Shown piece after piece: positions 41,331 to 49,312 of a stretch of DNA of 64,000 nucleotides. The DNA is from Micromonospora terminaliae (GTDB lineage Bacteria; Actinomycetota; Actinomycetes; Mycobacteriales; Micromonosporaceae). Within the stretch, counting starts at the first letter, position 1. Every line of letters starts with the position of its first letter. The notes below the pieces were generated by a model. That model saw nothing but the letters and a program-made list of their open reading frames with translations. It had not been told where the DNA came from and did no database searches. The position numbers were made by a program, and so were the translations under genes. Where the stretch lies: the NCBI RefSeq assembly GCF_009671205.1, contig NZ_CP045309.1, forward strand, positions 2,604,001 to 2,668,000. Direction: 5' to 3'.

Positions 41331-41391
41331 ATGCTAGGCCGATAAAGCTGACTTATTCAAGGGGTGTTCCCCGACTGATATGCTCCGACCC
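41331..41391. promoter_or_regulatory. Overlapping divergent promoters of the sugar-acid operon and its regulator
   Basis: Minus strand: TTGAAT (41360-41355), 18 bp, TAGCAT (41336-41331), giving a transcript of the binding-protein operon with a leader of about 70 nt. Plus strand: TTCAAG (41356-41361), 17 bp, TATGCT (41379-41384), giving a transcript that starts about at the GTG 41392 of the regulator. The two -35 elements overlap, so one bound regulator could control both. GGGG-TGTT-CCCC (41361-41372) is a possible site. Confidence 0.6.
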
Positions 41392-42132
41392 GTGGATCAC
41401 TCCTCCTCCGGGGGCGAGACCGGGCTGCACGCCCGCGTACTCGACGAACTCGGCACGGCCGTCTGTGGCGGCGAGCTGGCCGCCGGCTCCGTGCTCAACA
41501 TCGACGAGCTGGTCGACCGGCACGCGGTCTCCCGGTCGGTGATCCGCGAGGTCCTCCGGGTGCTCGCCTCGATGGGCCTCATCGAGACGCGGCGCCGGGT
41601 CGGCGTCCTGATCCGCCCCGCCGAGGCGTGGAACGTCTTCGACCCGCAGGTGATCCGCTGGCGGCTCGCCTCCGCCGGCCGGATGGCCCAGCTCCGCTCG
41701 ATCACCGAGCTGCGGACCGCGGTCGAGCCGCACGCCGCCTGGCTGGCCGCCCACCGGATCACCCCCGACGACGCCAGCGACCTGGTCGGGATCGCGGCCA
41801 AGATGTGGGCCGCCGGGCAGGCCGGGGACGAGGACCGCTTCCTGCGCCTGGACATCGAGTTCCACCGGCGGGTCCTCGCCGCCTCCGGCAACGAGATGTT
41901 CGGCAAGCTGCGGGAACTGGTCGCCGAGGTGCTCACCGGCCGGCACCACTACCACCTCATGCCGCACCACCCGGACCAGCAGGCGTTGCAACTGCACGCC
42001 GACGTGGCCTCGGCGATCCAGCGCCGCGACGGCGAGGCGGCCCGCCGCGCCATGGTGCAGATCATGGAGCAGGCGTTCGACGAGATGAAGTCGATGTGGG
42101 AGCAGACCACCGAGCCGGACCCGGTGGGCTGA
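41392..42132 (+). CDS. GntR/FadR-family regulator of the sugar-acid locus
   Basis: A 246-residue FCD-subfamily GntR regulator. The winged helix is at about residues 10-70 (GTAVCGGELAAGSVLNIDELVDRHAVSRSVIREVLRVLASMGLIETRRRVGVLI). The FCD ligand domain at about 85-230 has ITELRTAVEPHAAWLA, DEDRFLRLDIEFHRRVLAASGN and HHPDQQALQLHADVASAIQRRDGEAARRAM, with metal-binding Asp and His residues. GTG 41392 fits a leaderless start from TATGCT; ATG 41380 would add four residues but lies inside that -10. It is divergent to the whole catabolic operon and very probably represses it until a hexonate or KDG binds. Confidence 0.9.
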   Translation: MDHSSSGGETGLHARVLDELGTAVCGGELAAGSVLNIDELVDRHAVSRSVIREVLRVLASMGLIETRRRVGVLIRPAEAWNVFDPQVIRWRLASAGRMAQLRSITELRTAVEPHAAWLAAHRITPDDASDLVGIAAKMWAAGQAGDEDRFLRLDIEFHRRVLAASGNEMFGKLRELVAEVLTGRHHYHLMPHHPDQQALQLHADVASAIQRRDGEAARRAMVQIMEQAFDEMKSMWEQTTEPDPVG

Positions 42133-42353
42133 CCCTCTCCCCCTCCGGCGGCCGGCGGCGTACGCTGGGCTCGGCGCAGTCCTGCGCCCCACCTCCAGCC
42201 CGGTGCTCACGCCACCGGCTCCGCGGAGGCAAAGGGGGCCCGAGCCCTCGGGACGCGGTGCCGTCCGGCCCACCCGACATGCGCCACCTGCCCACGGCGA
42301 GGTCGACCGGGAGCGTGAGTCCCTGCGACCGCGCCGTCGACAGGGAGCATGCG

Positions 42354-43052
42354 ATGACGAGTCAGAGGTCGTTCAAGTCCCGGGTACGCGCCCGGATGGC
42401 CCGCACCGGCGAGAGCTACACGACCGCCCGCCGGCAGTTGCTCGCCCGGGCCACGGCCGACCCCGCCCCGGCGCCCACCGTGGACGCCGGCCGCGGCCAG
42501 CAGGACCGGATCTCCGCCGCGCTGCTGCGCGAACGCACCGGCCACGACTGGGACGAATGGTTCGCCCGGCTCGACGCGTGGGGCGGCGCTGGCCGGACCC
42601 ACACCGAGATCGCCCGCTGGCTGGTCACCGAGCACGAGGTGCCGGGCTGGTGGGCGCAGACCGTGACCGTCGGCTACGAGCAGGCGCGCGGCCTGCGGGC
42701 CCCCGGCCAGCGCCGCGGCGGCGGCTTCGAGGCCACCGGAAGCCGCACGGTGGCGGTGCCGGTGGCGGTCCTGTTCGAGGCGTTCGCCGACGAGGCGGTA
42801 CGCCGGCGGTGGCTGCCCGACGCCGTCCGGGTCCGCACGGCCACCGCACCGAAGAGCTTCCGCGCGGACTGGGCCGGCGGGCCCAGCCGGATCGCCGTCG
42901 GCTTCACGCCGGTGGGCGAGAGCAAGGCCCGGGTGGCGGTGCAGCACGAGAAGCTCACCGGCGCCGAGGAGGCCGACCGGCTCAAGGCGTACTGGCGGGA
43001 CCGCCTCGCCGCATTGAAGCAGCTGCTGGAGCAGCCGGAGGCGACCCGATGA
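42354..43052 (+). CDS. DUF4287-like plus SRPBCC-like protein
   Basis: A 232-residue protein. A basic N-terminal helix (SFKSRVRARMARTGESYTTARRQLL) is followed by a DUF4287-like segment (RTGHDWDEWFARLDAWGGAGRTHTEIARWLVTEHEVPGWWAQTVTVGYEQARG). The C-terminal half is SRPBCC-like (SRTVAVPVAVLFEAFADEAVRRRWLPD, then a strand FTPVGESKARVAVQHEKL). This DUF4287 arrangement occurs widely in actinobacteria; the function is unknown. ATG 42354 sits behind GACAGGGAGC. Its stop overlaps the start of the next gene (ATGA). Confidence 0.85.
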   Translation: MTSQRSFKSRVRARMARTGESYTTARRQLLARATADPAPAPTVDAGRGQQDRISAALLRERTGHDWDEWFARLDAWGGAGRTHTEIARWLVTEHEVPGWWAQTVTVGYEQARGLRAPGQRRGGGFEATGSRTVAVPVAVLFEAFADEAVRRRWLPDAVRVRTATAPKSFRADWAGGPSRIAVGFTPVGESKARVAVQHEKLTGAEEADRLKAYWRDRLAALKQLLEQPEATR

Positions 43053-43438
43053 GCGCCGCGACGTTCGTCAACCTGCCGGTGGCCGATCTCGACCGGGCGG
43101 TCGAGTTCTTCACCGCCCTGGGCTTCACGGCCGGGCCCCGGCAGGCCGGCGCGGGCAGCGCCCAGCTCAGTCTCGGCGACACCGTCAACCTGATCCTGCA
43201 CGACGCGGCGGCCTTCGCCGCGTTCGCCGGCGCCGAGGTGTGCGACACCGCCACCAGCCGGGAGGTGATCGTCGGCCTCGCCGTCGACCGGCGCGAGCGG
43301 GTCGACGCGCTGGTCGACGTGGCCGTCCGCGCGGGCGGCACCGCGCTCGGGCCCGGTCAGGACCTCGGGTTCATGTACATGCGCGGGTTCCGGGACCTCG
43401 ACGGCCACCAGTGGTCGTTCCTGCACCTCGCCGGCTGA
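43049..43438 (+). CDS. VOC-family (glyoxalase/bleomycin-resistance fold) protein
   Basis: A 129-residue protein of the vicinal-oxygen-chelate fold. It begins ATFVNLPVADLDRAVEFFTALGFTAGP, with NLILHDAAAF in the middle and FMYMRGFRDLDGHQWSFLHL at the end, where DGHQW gives the typical metal-site pattern D.dGh.w. Members act as glyoxalases, lyases or drug-binding proteins; the substrate is unknown. It shares ATGA with the preceding gene, so the two are coupled. A terminator follows. Confidence 0.9.
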   Translation: MSAATFVNLPVADLDRAVEFFTALGFTAGPRQAGAGSAQLSLGDTVNLILHDAAAFAAFAGAEVCDTATSREVIVGLAVDRRERVDALVDVAVRAGGTALGPGQDLGFMYMRGFRDLDGHQWSFLHLAG

Positions 43439-43446
43439 ACCGGTGA

Positions 43447-43477
43447 CGGTGCCGGCGGCCACCCGCCGCCGGCACCG
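43447..43477. terminator. Bidirectional terminator
   Basis: A 12-bp perfect inverted repeat (43447-43458 and 43466-43477, arms starting CGGTGCCGGC) with a 7-nt loop lies between the convergent VOC gene and the mycothiol-dependent enzyme gene, only 8 and 3 bp from their ends. Confidence 0.75.
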
Positions 43478-43480
43478 CCG

Positions 43481-44275
43481 TCAGCCGAACGCGACCGCCG
43501 CCAGCCAGCGGTCCAGCAGCTTCTCGTCGCCGAGCACCTCGACGACCGCGGTGTCGACCGGGCGCCGCCGGTAGACCAGCAGCAGCAGCTCGGTCACCGG
43601 GCCACGGACCGCCACGCTCGCCTTCTCGTGCGCCCGCCGCCAGGCGAGGGTGTCGCCGGTGAGGTCCACGAGCCACTCCGCACCGAGCTCGGCGGGCACG
43701 TCGGTGGCGTGCAGGTGCAGGGTGCGGCCGGGGCCGAGCAGGTCGCGCCGGTGCGGGAAGATGTCCAGCATCTGCGGCAGGGAGCCCAGCTCCAGCCACT
43801 CGTCCAGCGCGTCGACCGCCACGGCGGGGTCGACGGCGAAGTCCACGCCCAGGGCGAGGGCGGCGTCCGCGCGGTGCAGCAGCGTCTCGTTGGCGAACCG
43901 GCGCGCCCAGAACACCCCGGCGGCCGGCACCGGCATCGGCGTCCAGGTCGCCACGTCGGGGCCGGCGTCGCCGAGCGCGCCGGACAGCGCCGCGGCGCTC
44001 TCCACCAGCCAGGGCCCGACCACCGCCGGCTCCTCCCGGGCGTACGGGGTCAGGTCGCGGAAGTGGGTGTCCGACGGCGGCTGCCCGGCCCGGGTGCGGA
44101 CCACCTCGGCCGCCCAGCGCTGCCCGCCGCCGAGGTGCCGGGCCAGCTGGCCGACGTTCCACCCCGGACAAGAGGGGACGGGCGCGGTCAGGTCGGCGCC
44201 GCCGAGGTGGGTGCGGAGCAGGTCGCTCTGGGCGACGATCTCGGCGCGGTGGCGGTCGAAGCTCAGGGCGGCCAT
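43481..44275 (-). CDS. Mycothiol-dependent maleylpyruvate-isomerase-family protein
   Basis: A 264-residue protein. The N-terminal DinB-like/MDMPI helix bundle has PSCPGWNVGQLARHLGGGQRWAAEVV, where CPGW..H is the metal/thiol motif of the family, and ANETLLHRADAAL (second His region). The C-terminal part is an SCP2-like/MDMPI_C domain (RTLHLHATDVPAELGAEWLVDLTGD, VRGPVTELLLLVYRRRP). The family uses mycothiol to isomerise or dethiolate small organic molecules. It starts at ATG 44275. The exact reaction is not predictable. Confidence 0.9.
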   Translation of the reverse strand: MAALSFDRHRAEIVAQSDLLRTHLGGADLTAPVPSCPGWNVGQLARHLGGGQRWAAEVVRTRAGQPPSDTHFRDLTPYAREEPAVVGPWLVESAAALSGALGDAGPDVATWTPMPVPAAGVFWARRFANETLLHRADAALALGVDFAVDPAVAVDALDEWLELGSLPQMLDIFPHRRDLLGPGRTLHLHATDVPAELGAEWLVDLTGDTLAWRRAHEKASVAVRGPVTELLLLVYRRRPVDTAVVEVLGDEKLLDRWLAAVAFG

Positions 44276-44348
44276 CAGCCCAACCTAGTCACCGACCGGC
44301 CGTCCCGGCGGGAGCCACCGGTGGGCGTTTCGTCCCGCCCCGGGCCGG

Positions 44349-44738
44349 TCAGGGCGTGCGGGGCACCGGCTGGGCCAGCGCGCCGATCTCCCGTGGCAGC
44401 TCCGACATGGCCTGCTCGAACTCGGCGTGCCCGACCACGCGGTGCAGCGTCTGCAGGACCGCCCGCGCGCCCTTCGCGGCGATGTCCGGCGCGGTGCCGG
44501 CGCGGTCGGCCACCCGGCGCAGGAACTCGTCGTACCCGAACGCCTCCGGCTCCTCCGGGCGGGCCCGGGCCAGCAGCGGGCGCAGCTCGTGCGCCACGTG
44601 GTCGGCCAGGTCGGCCGCCTCGCCGCCGCTGATCCGCTCGGCGAGGGTGCGCAGGGTGGCCTCGGTCAGGGAACGCGCGGTCTTCGCCGGGAGGCCCGCC
44701 CGTTCGGCCACCTTCGCCACGAACTCCAGCTCCGCCAT
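44349..44738 (-). CDS. DUF2267 protein
   Basis: A 129-residue, all-helical DUF2267 protein. It begins MAELEFVAKVAERAGLPAKTARSLTEATLRTLAERISGGEAADLADHVAHELRPLL and has a second, similar half (FGYDEFLRRVADRAGTAPDIAAKGARAVLQTLHRVVG). This is the family's tandem-helix repeat. No function is known. Start ATG 44738 follows GGAAGGAC. It lies divergent from the DNA ligase gene by 123 bp, where no other gene is seen. Confidence 0.9.
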   Translation of the reverse strand: MAELEFVAKVAERAGLPAKTARSLTEATLRTLAERISGGEAADLADHVAHELRPLLARARPEEPEAFGYDEFLRRVADRAGTAPDIAAKGARAVLQTLHRVVGHAEFEQAMSELPREIGALAQPVPRTP

Positions 44739-44861
44739 TGCTCGGTCCTTCCGTCCCGGAGACCGCGTGGCTACCCGCAGGCGACCACCACAAACGACCG
44801 CCGTCCGGGCGAAAGACCGGAAACCGGCGTCGGCCGGGGCCAGGACCGCCAGGATCGGGAC

Positions 44862-45824
44862 GTGGCAGCCAGGATGCCGACGCTCGTGCCGCCGATGCTC
44901 GCCGGGCTCGGCGCGCTGCCCACCGGGCCCGGATGGGGCTACGAGTTCAAGTGGGACGGCGTGCGCGCGGTCGCCTACGTCGACCGCGGGCTGCGGCTGC
45001 TCAGCCGCAACGACCGGGACGTCACCCGGGCGTACCCGGAGCTGGGTGAGCTCACCGACCTGCTGGCCGGGCGGCGGGCGGTGCTCGACGGCGAGATCGT
45101 GGCGCTCGACGCCGGCGGCCGGCCCAGCTTCTCGGCGCTCCAGCGGCGGATGCACGTCCGGGCGCCGGCGGCCACGCTGGTCGCCTCGACCCCGGTCCGG
45201 TACTACGTGTTCGACCTGCTGCACCTCGACGGGCGGGACACCACGGCCCTGCCCTACACGGAACGCCGCACGGCGCTGGAGGAGCTGGGGCTCAGCGGCG
45301 AGACCGTGGAGACACCGCCCTACTGGACCGGCGAGGCCGGCCGGGACCTGGCCACGGCGGCGGCCGACCTGGGGCTGGAGGGGGTGGTCGCCAAGCAGCT
45401 CGGCGCGCGGTACGAGCCGGGCCGCCGCGGCGCGGCGTGGGTCAAGGTGCCGCTCAACGACACCGTCGAGGTGATCGTGGGCGGCTGGAAGCCCGGCTCC
45501 GGCCGGCGGGCCGGCGCCATCGGGTCGCTGCTGCTCGGCATGTACGACGAGGACGACCGGCTGCACTACATCGGGCAGGTGGGCACCGGTTTCACCCAGG
45601 CCGTGCTGCGCGACCTGGCGGGCCGGCTCGAGCCGCTGAGCCGGCCCGACCCGCCGTTCACGGAGGTGCCGCGCGAGCACGCCCGCCACGCCGTCTGGGT
45701 CGACCCCGTGCTGGTCGGTGACGTCACCTTCCGGTCGTGGACGCCCGACCGCCGGCTGCGCCATCCCTCCTGGAAGGGACTGCGCAGCGACCGGGACCCG
45801 GCGGAGATCCGGCTGCGGCGCTGA
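44862..45824 (+). CDS. ATP-dependent DNA ligase
   Basis: A 320-residue ATP-dependent ligase with nucleotidyltransferase and OB domains (LigC-like, without the polymerase and nuclease domains of LigD). Motif I is EFKWDGVRAVAY with adenylated Lys30, motif III is VLDGEIVALD, motif IIIa is YYVFDLLHLDG, motif IV is LEGVVAKQ and motif V is AAWVKVP. The OB domain starts at TVEVIVGGWKPGSGRRAGAIGSLLLG. GTG 44862 or ATG 44874 could be the start. No Ku gene is present nearby, so coupling to end joining cannot be claimed. Confidence 0.94.
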   Translation: MAARMPTLVPPMLAGLGALPTGPGWGYEFKWDGVRAVAYVDRGLRLLSRNDRDVTRAYPELGELTDLLAGRRAVLDGEIVALDAGGRPSFSALQRRMHVRAPAATLVASTPVRYYVFDLLHLDGRDTTALPYTERRTALEELGLSGETVETPPYWTGEAGRDLATAAADLGLEGVVAKQLGARYEPGRRGAAWVKVPLNDTVEVIVGGWKPGSGRRAGAIGSLLLGMYDEDDRLHYIGQVGTGFTQAVLRDLAGRLEPLSRPDPPFTEVPREHARHAVWVDPVLVGDVTFRSWTPDRRLRHPSWKGLRSDRDPAEIRLRR

Positions 45825-45848
45825 CCGGGTGCGCTCGCCGCCACCCCG

Positions 45849-47708
45849 TCACGCGAGGGCGCGGGCCGCGCTCACGATGGCGTGGGGGCCGATGCCGGCC
45901 ATGTCCATCTGCTGCGTCGGCGTCCCCGAGCCGGGCAGCCCGCGTACCGCCAGGTGGGTGATCCGCACCGGCTCGGCCAGGCCGGCCAGCTCCTCCAGCA
46001 CGGCGGACCCCAGCCCACCCTGCGGGTAGTGGTCCTCGACCACCACGAGCCGGCCGCCGGTGTCGCGCACGGCCTCGAGCAGCCGTTTCCGGTCGACGGG
46101 CTTGACCGAGTAGAGGTCGATCACCCGCGCGTCGATGCCCTCCCGGGCCAGTTCCTCGGCGGCGGCAAGGCAGTTGTGCACGGTCACCCCGGCCCCGATG
46201 AGCGTCACGTCGGTCCCGTCGCGGACCAGCTTGCTGCCCCCGATCGGGAACTCGTCGCCGTTGTCGTAGAGCACCGGGTACTTGCCGCGGGTGGTGCGCA
46301 GGTAGCTCACGCCCGTGCAGTCGACCATGGCGGCGACCAGGGCCGCGCAGGAGACCGCGTCGCTCGGGTAGAGCACGGTCGAGCCATGCACGGCGCGCAG
46401 GGCGGCGAGGTCCTCCAGCCCCATCTGGGAGGGGCCGTCCGGGCCGATCTCCACCCCGGCGTGCGAGCCGGCGAGGGCGATGTCGGCGCGGGAGATGCCG
46501 GCCATCCGGATGAAGTCGTAGGCGCGGGAGAGGAACGCGGCGAAGGTGGCCGCGAAGGGCCGGTATCCGCGGACTCGCAGGCCCACCGCCGCGGCGATCA
46601 GTTGCTGCTCGGCGATGAACATCTCGAAGAACCGGTCCGGGTACGCCTCGCCGAACTTGTCGGACCGCGTGGAGTCGGCGACCTCGCCGTCGAGGACCAC
46701 CACGTCCCGCCGGACGCCGAGCGCGCGCAGCGCGTCCCCGTACGCGTTGCGGGTGGCCACCTTCGCCCCCTTCTCGTACCGGGGCAGCTCCGGCCGCTCC
46801 TCGGCGGGGGCGGGTGCGGGCGGCGCGGCGGCCGGGCGCGGCCCGGCGACCCGGATCTTCCGCACGCCGCCCAGCGCCTGGACGGCCCGCTCGGCCTGGT
46901 CCGGTTCGAGTGCCTTGCCGTGCCAGTCGGGCCGGTTCTCGATCTCCGGGACGCCCTTGCCCTTGACCGTCCGGGCGAGCACGACCGTCGGTCCGGTCGC
47001 CTCCCGGGCCCGCCCGAACGCGTCGTCGATCGCGGCGAGGTCGTGGCCGTCGACGACGATCGGGTGGCAGCCGAACGCCTCGACCCGCCGGCGGTAGGTG
47101 TCCAGGTCCCACTCCAGCTCGGTCGGCCCCCGCTGCCCGAACCGGTTCACGTCCACGATCGCCGTGAGGTTGCGCAGCCCGAAGTGGCCGGCCTTGTCCA
47201 GGGCCTCCCAGATGGAGCCCTCGGCCGTCTCGCTGTCGCCGCAGAGCACCCAGACGTGGAACGGCACCCGGTCCAGGTACTGCCCGGCCAGGGCGATGCC
47301 GACGCCCACCGGCAGCCCCTGGCCGAGCGAGCCGGTCGCGACGTCCACCCAGGGCAGGACCGGGGTGGGGTGGCCCTGGAGCCGGGAGCCCGACTGGCGG
47401 TAGCAGTCCAGCAGCTCCTGCTCGCTGATCGCGCCGGTCGCCCGGAAGACCGAGTACAGCAGCGGCGAGGCGTGCCCCTTGGAGAAGATCAGGTGGTCGT
47501 TGGCGCGGTTGCCCGGATACGACCAGTCGTAGCGCAGGTGGCGGGCGACCAGCACCGCGAGCAGGTCGGCGGCGGACAGGCTCGACGTGGGGTGACCGGA
47601 GCCGGCCCGGGTGCTGCACCGGATCGAGTCCACGCGGAGCTGGGCGGCGAGGTCCGCCAGCCCGGTGAGTTCCTCGTCCTGCAGGGTGCGCTCTGCTTCC
47701 ATCGTCAC
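45849..47708 (-). CDS. tkt: Transketolase, animal-like (short) type
   Basis: A 619-residue thiamine-diphosphate enzyme of the pentose-phosphate pathway. Motifs in order: STRAGSGHPTSSLSAADLL, LIFSKGHASPLLYSVF, DVATGSLGQGLPVGVG, GDSETAEGSIWEAL (ThDP/Mg), VDVNRFGQRGPT, RPDWHGKALEPDQAE, FEMFIAEQQLIAAAVG (catalytic Glu) and AGSHAGVEIGPDGPSQMGLEDL, then LVVVEDHYPQGGLGSAVLEE. Length and this motif set are those of the vertebrate type (human TKT is 623 residues). The classical bacterial type is about 660-700. GTG 47708 has GGAGG nine bases upstream; ATG 47702 is less well placed. Confidence 0.93.
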   Translation of the reverse strand: MTMEAERTLQDEELTGLADLAAQLRVDSIRCSTRAGSGHPTSSLSAADLLAVLVARHLRYDWSYPGNRANDHLIFSKGHASPLLYSVFRATGAISEQELLDCYRQSGSRLQGHPTPVLPWVDVATGSLGQGLPVGVGIALAGQYLDRVPFHVWVLCGDSETAEGSIWEALDKAGHFGLRNLTAIVDVNRFGQRGPTELEWDLDTYRRRVEAFGCHPIVVDGHDLAAIDDAFGRAREATGPTVVLARTVKGKGVPEIENRPDWHGKALEPDQAERAVQALGGVRKIRVAGPRPAAAPPAPAPAEERPELPRYEKGAKVATRNAYGDALRALGVRRDVVVLDGEVADSTRSDKFGEAYPDRFFEMFIAEQQLIAAAVGLRVRGYRPFAATFAAFLSRAYDFIRMAGISRADIALAGSHAGVEIGPDGPSQMGLEDLAALRAVHGSTVLYPSDAVSCAALVAAMVDCTGVSYLRTTRGKYPVLYDNGDEFPIGGSKLVRDGTDVTLIGAGVTVHNCLAAAEELAREGIDARVIDLYSVKPVDRKRLLEAVRDTGGRLVVVEDHYPQGGLGSAVLEELAGLAEPVRITHLAVRGLPGSGTPTQQMDMAGIGPHAIVSAARALA

Positions 47709-47761
47709 GACGCGTCGCCTCCGTCCGGGCCAGCCCAGGGCCGCTTCCGCACATACGGTAA

Positions 47762-49114
47762 TCATGAAACAGCGGAATTTTCGGACAACGACCTATTCGA
47801 CGGAACCGGGCGGCGCGGGCGGCGGGTGGCCAGTCGGCCGGCCAGGAGCAGGTACGGCAGCACGGCCACCGCGAACGCGACCGCGTGACCCGCGGCGCCC
47901 GCCACGACGCCGTACCCGGCGTAGACGCCGATGATCGTCAGGTCGGTCGCCATGCCCGCCACGGAGGTGACCGTCGCCCGGTCCGGCCCGCTGATCCGGG
48001 CCTGGAGCCGGACGTCGGCCAGCACGGTGGCCAGCTGGAACGCGGCGAACGCGAGCCCCACCAGCACGAACCCGGCCGGATGGCGGACCAGTGCGCCCCC
48101 GGCGAGGGCCAGCGCCGCGCCGGCCAGCAGGGCGGCGAAGCCCCGGTCGCCGAGCCGCTCCCCCGCCGGCGCCAACAGCCCGCCCACCGTCGTGCCGGCC
48201 CAGACCAGCACGAGCAGCAGCGGGACGGTGGCCGCCGGAACCCCCGTGTCGCGGGCCAGCAGCGGCGTGTACTCGTCCAGCGCGCCCCACACGGCGGCGA
48301 CCGCCGGCACCAGCAGCAGCGCGGCCCGCACCGAACGGTCGGCGCGGGCCTCGGCCAGCCCGCCGCGCAGGCTGTCCCACCAGCCCGGCTCGGCCGGCTC
48401 AGGCTGCTCGGCGCCGGCCGCGCCGGATCCGGTCGTGCCGGCCGGGCAAGGTCCAGCCGTGCCGCCCGAATCCTGGCGGGTCGCCGCGGCCGCGCCGGTC
48501 GTGCCGGCCGGGCCGTGGGGTGCCCGCTCCGCGGCCCGGTGTTCGGGGAACCGGGTGGCGACCGCCGCGGCGGCCAGGCACGCCGCCACGCTCGCCGCGC
48601 CGACCGCCGGATAGCCGCCGAGGGCCAGCACCGGGGCGGCCAGCCCCATGGCGCCGACCACCCCGAGCAGCTCGGCCGTCCTCGCTCGCCCGGCCAGCCG
48701 GGCGTACCGGCCGGTGGCGCCGAGCCGGTCGAGCTCGGTCCAGACCAGGGCCTCCAGGGCGCCGGAGCGCAACGCGCCGCCCGCACCCCAGAGCAGGAAC
48801 CCGACGGCGAACGCCGGGTAGGACGGCAGGAGCACCCAGAGGGCGAAGCCGGCGGCGGTCAGCAGCGGGGCGAGGACGAGCAACAGCCGCCGGGAGACCG
48901 CGTCGGCCCAGGCGCCCGACGGCACCTCCAGCAGGATGCCGGCGGCGGACCACAGCACGAAGAGCGAGGAGATCTGCCCGACCGACAGCCCGGTGTCGGC
49001 GAAGAGCAGCGTGTAGACCGGATAGAGCAGGACCAGGTCGGTGAGGAACGCGTAGGCGTAGAGCGTGGCGGCGAGCCGGCGCTCGGCGGACACGCGTGCG
49101 GAGACGATGAGCAT
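47762..49114 (-). CDS. MFS transporter with repetitive loop
   Basis: A 450-residue, 12-helix major-facilitator protein. The N-terminal half has LYAYAFLTDLVLLYPVYTLLFADTG, FVLWSAAGILLEVPSGAWADAVSRRLLLVLAPL and LRSGALEALVWTELDRLGATGRYARLAGR. The central cytoplasmic loop (about 205-250) is low-complexity, with PAGTTG twice. The second half has DEYTPLLARDTGVPAATV. The 'DL..LYP.Y...F' opening is that of a small Streptomyces-type MFS group with unknown substrate. It lies 53 bp upstream of tkt with the same orientation reversed in order (tkt is upstream of the mfs end), so they are separate units. Confidence 0.85.
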   Translation of the reverse strand: MLIVSARVSAERRLAATLYAYAFLTDLVLLYPVYTLLFADTGLSVGQISSLFVLWSAAGILLEVPSGAWADAVSRRLLLVLAPLLTAAGFALWVLLPSYPAFAVGFLLWGAGGALRSGALEALVWTELDRLGATGRYARLAGRARTAELLGVVGAMGLAAPVLALGGYPAVGAASVAACLAAAAVATRFPEHRAAERAPHGPAGTTGAAAATRQDSGGTAGPCPAGTTGSGAAGAEQPEPAEPGWWDSLRGGLAEARADRSVRAALLLVPAVAAVWGALDEYTPLLARDTGVPAATVPLLLVLVWAGTTVGGLLAPAGERLGDRGFAALLAGAALALAGGALVRHPAGFVLVGLAFAAFQLATVLADVRLQARISGPDRATVTSVAGMATDLTIIGVYAGYGVVAGAAGHAVAFAVAVLPYLLLAGRLATRRPRRPVPSNRSLSENSAVS

Positions 49115-49260
49115 GGAGGCCTTCCCACGGGGACGTGACGGACACCGGACGTGCGGTGTCCGCGGTGGCCCGCGGGCTCGGCCCTCGGCAGGGCATCAAT
49201 GTCGCCAGTGCATGCGCCGATCCTAGCCGGGCGCCCGGTCCTCACGCCGCCCCACGCAGA

Positions 49261-49300
49261 CGAACCGGGGTGGGACCCGGACGGGCCCCACCCCGGTTCG
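49261..49300 (-). terminator. Terminator after the MscS-like gene
   Basis: A 14-bp perfect inverted repeat (49261-49274 and 49287-49300, arms starting CGAACCGGGG) with a 12-nt loop lies 13 bp past the stop of the MscS-like gene. It also marks the left end of the kinase cluster. Confidence 0.8.
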
Positions 49301-49312
49301 ACGCGCGGTCGG

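Noticed and set aside
44862..45824. A LigD/Ku end-joining system
   Set aside because: The ligase has only the nucleotidyltransferase and OB domains, and no Ku, polymerase or nuclease domain is encoded nearby.
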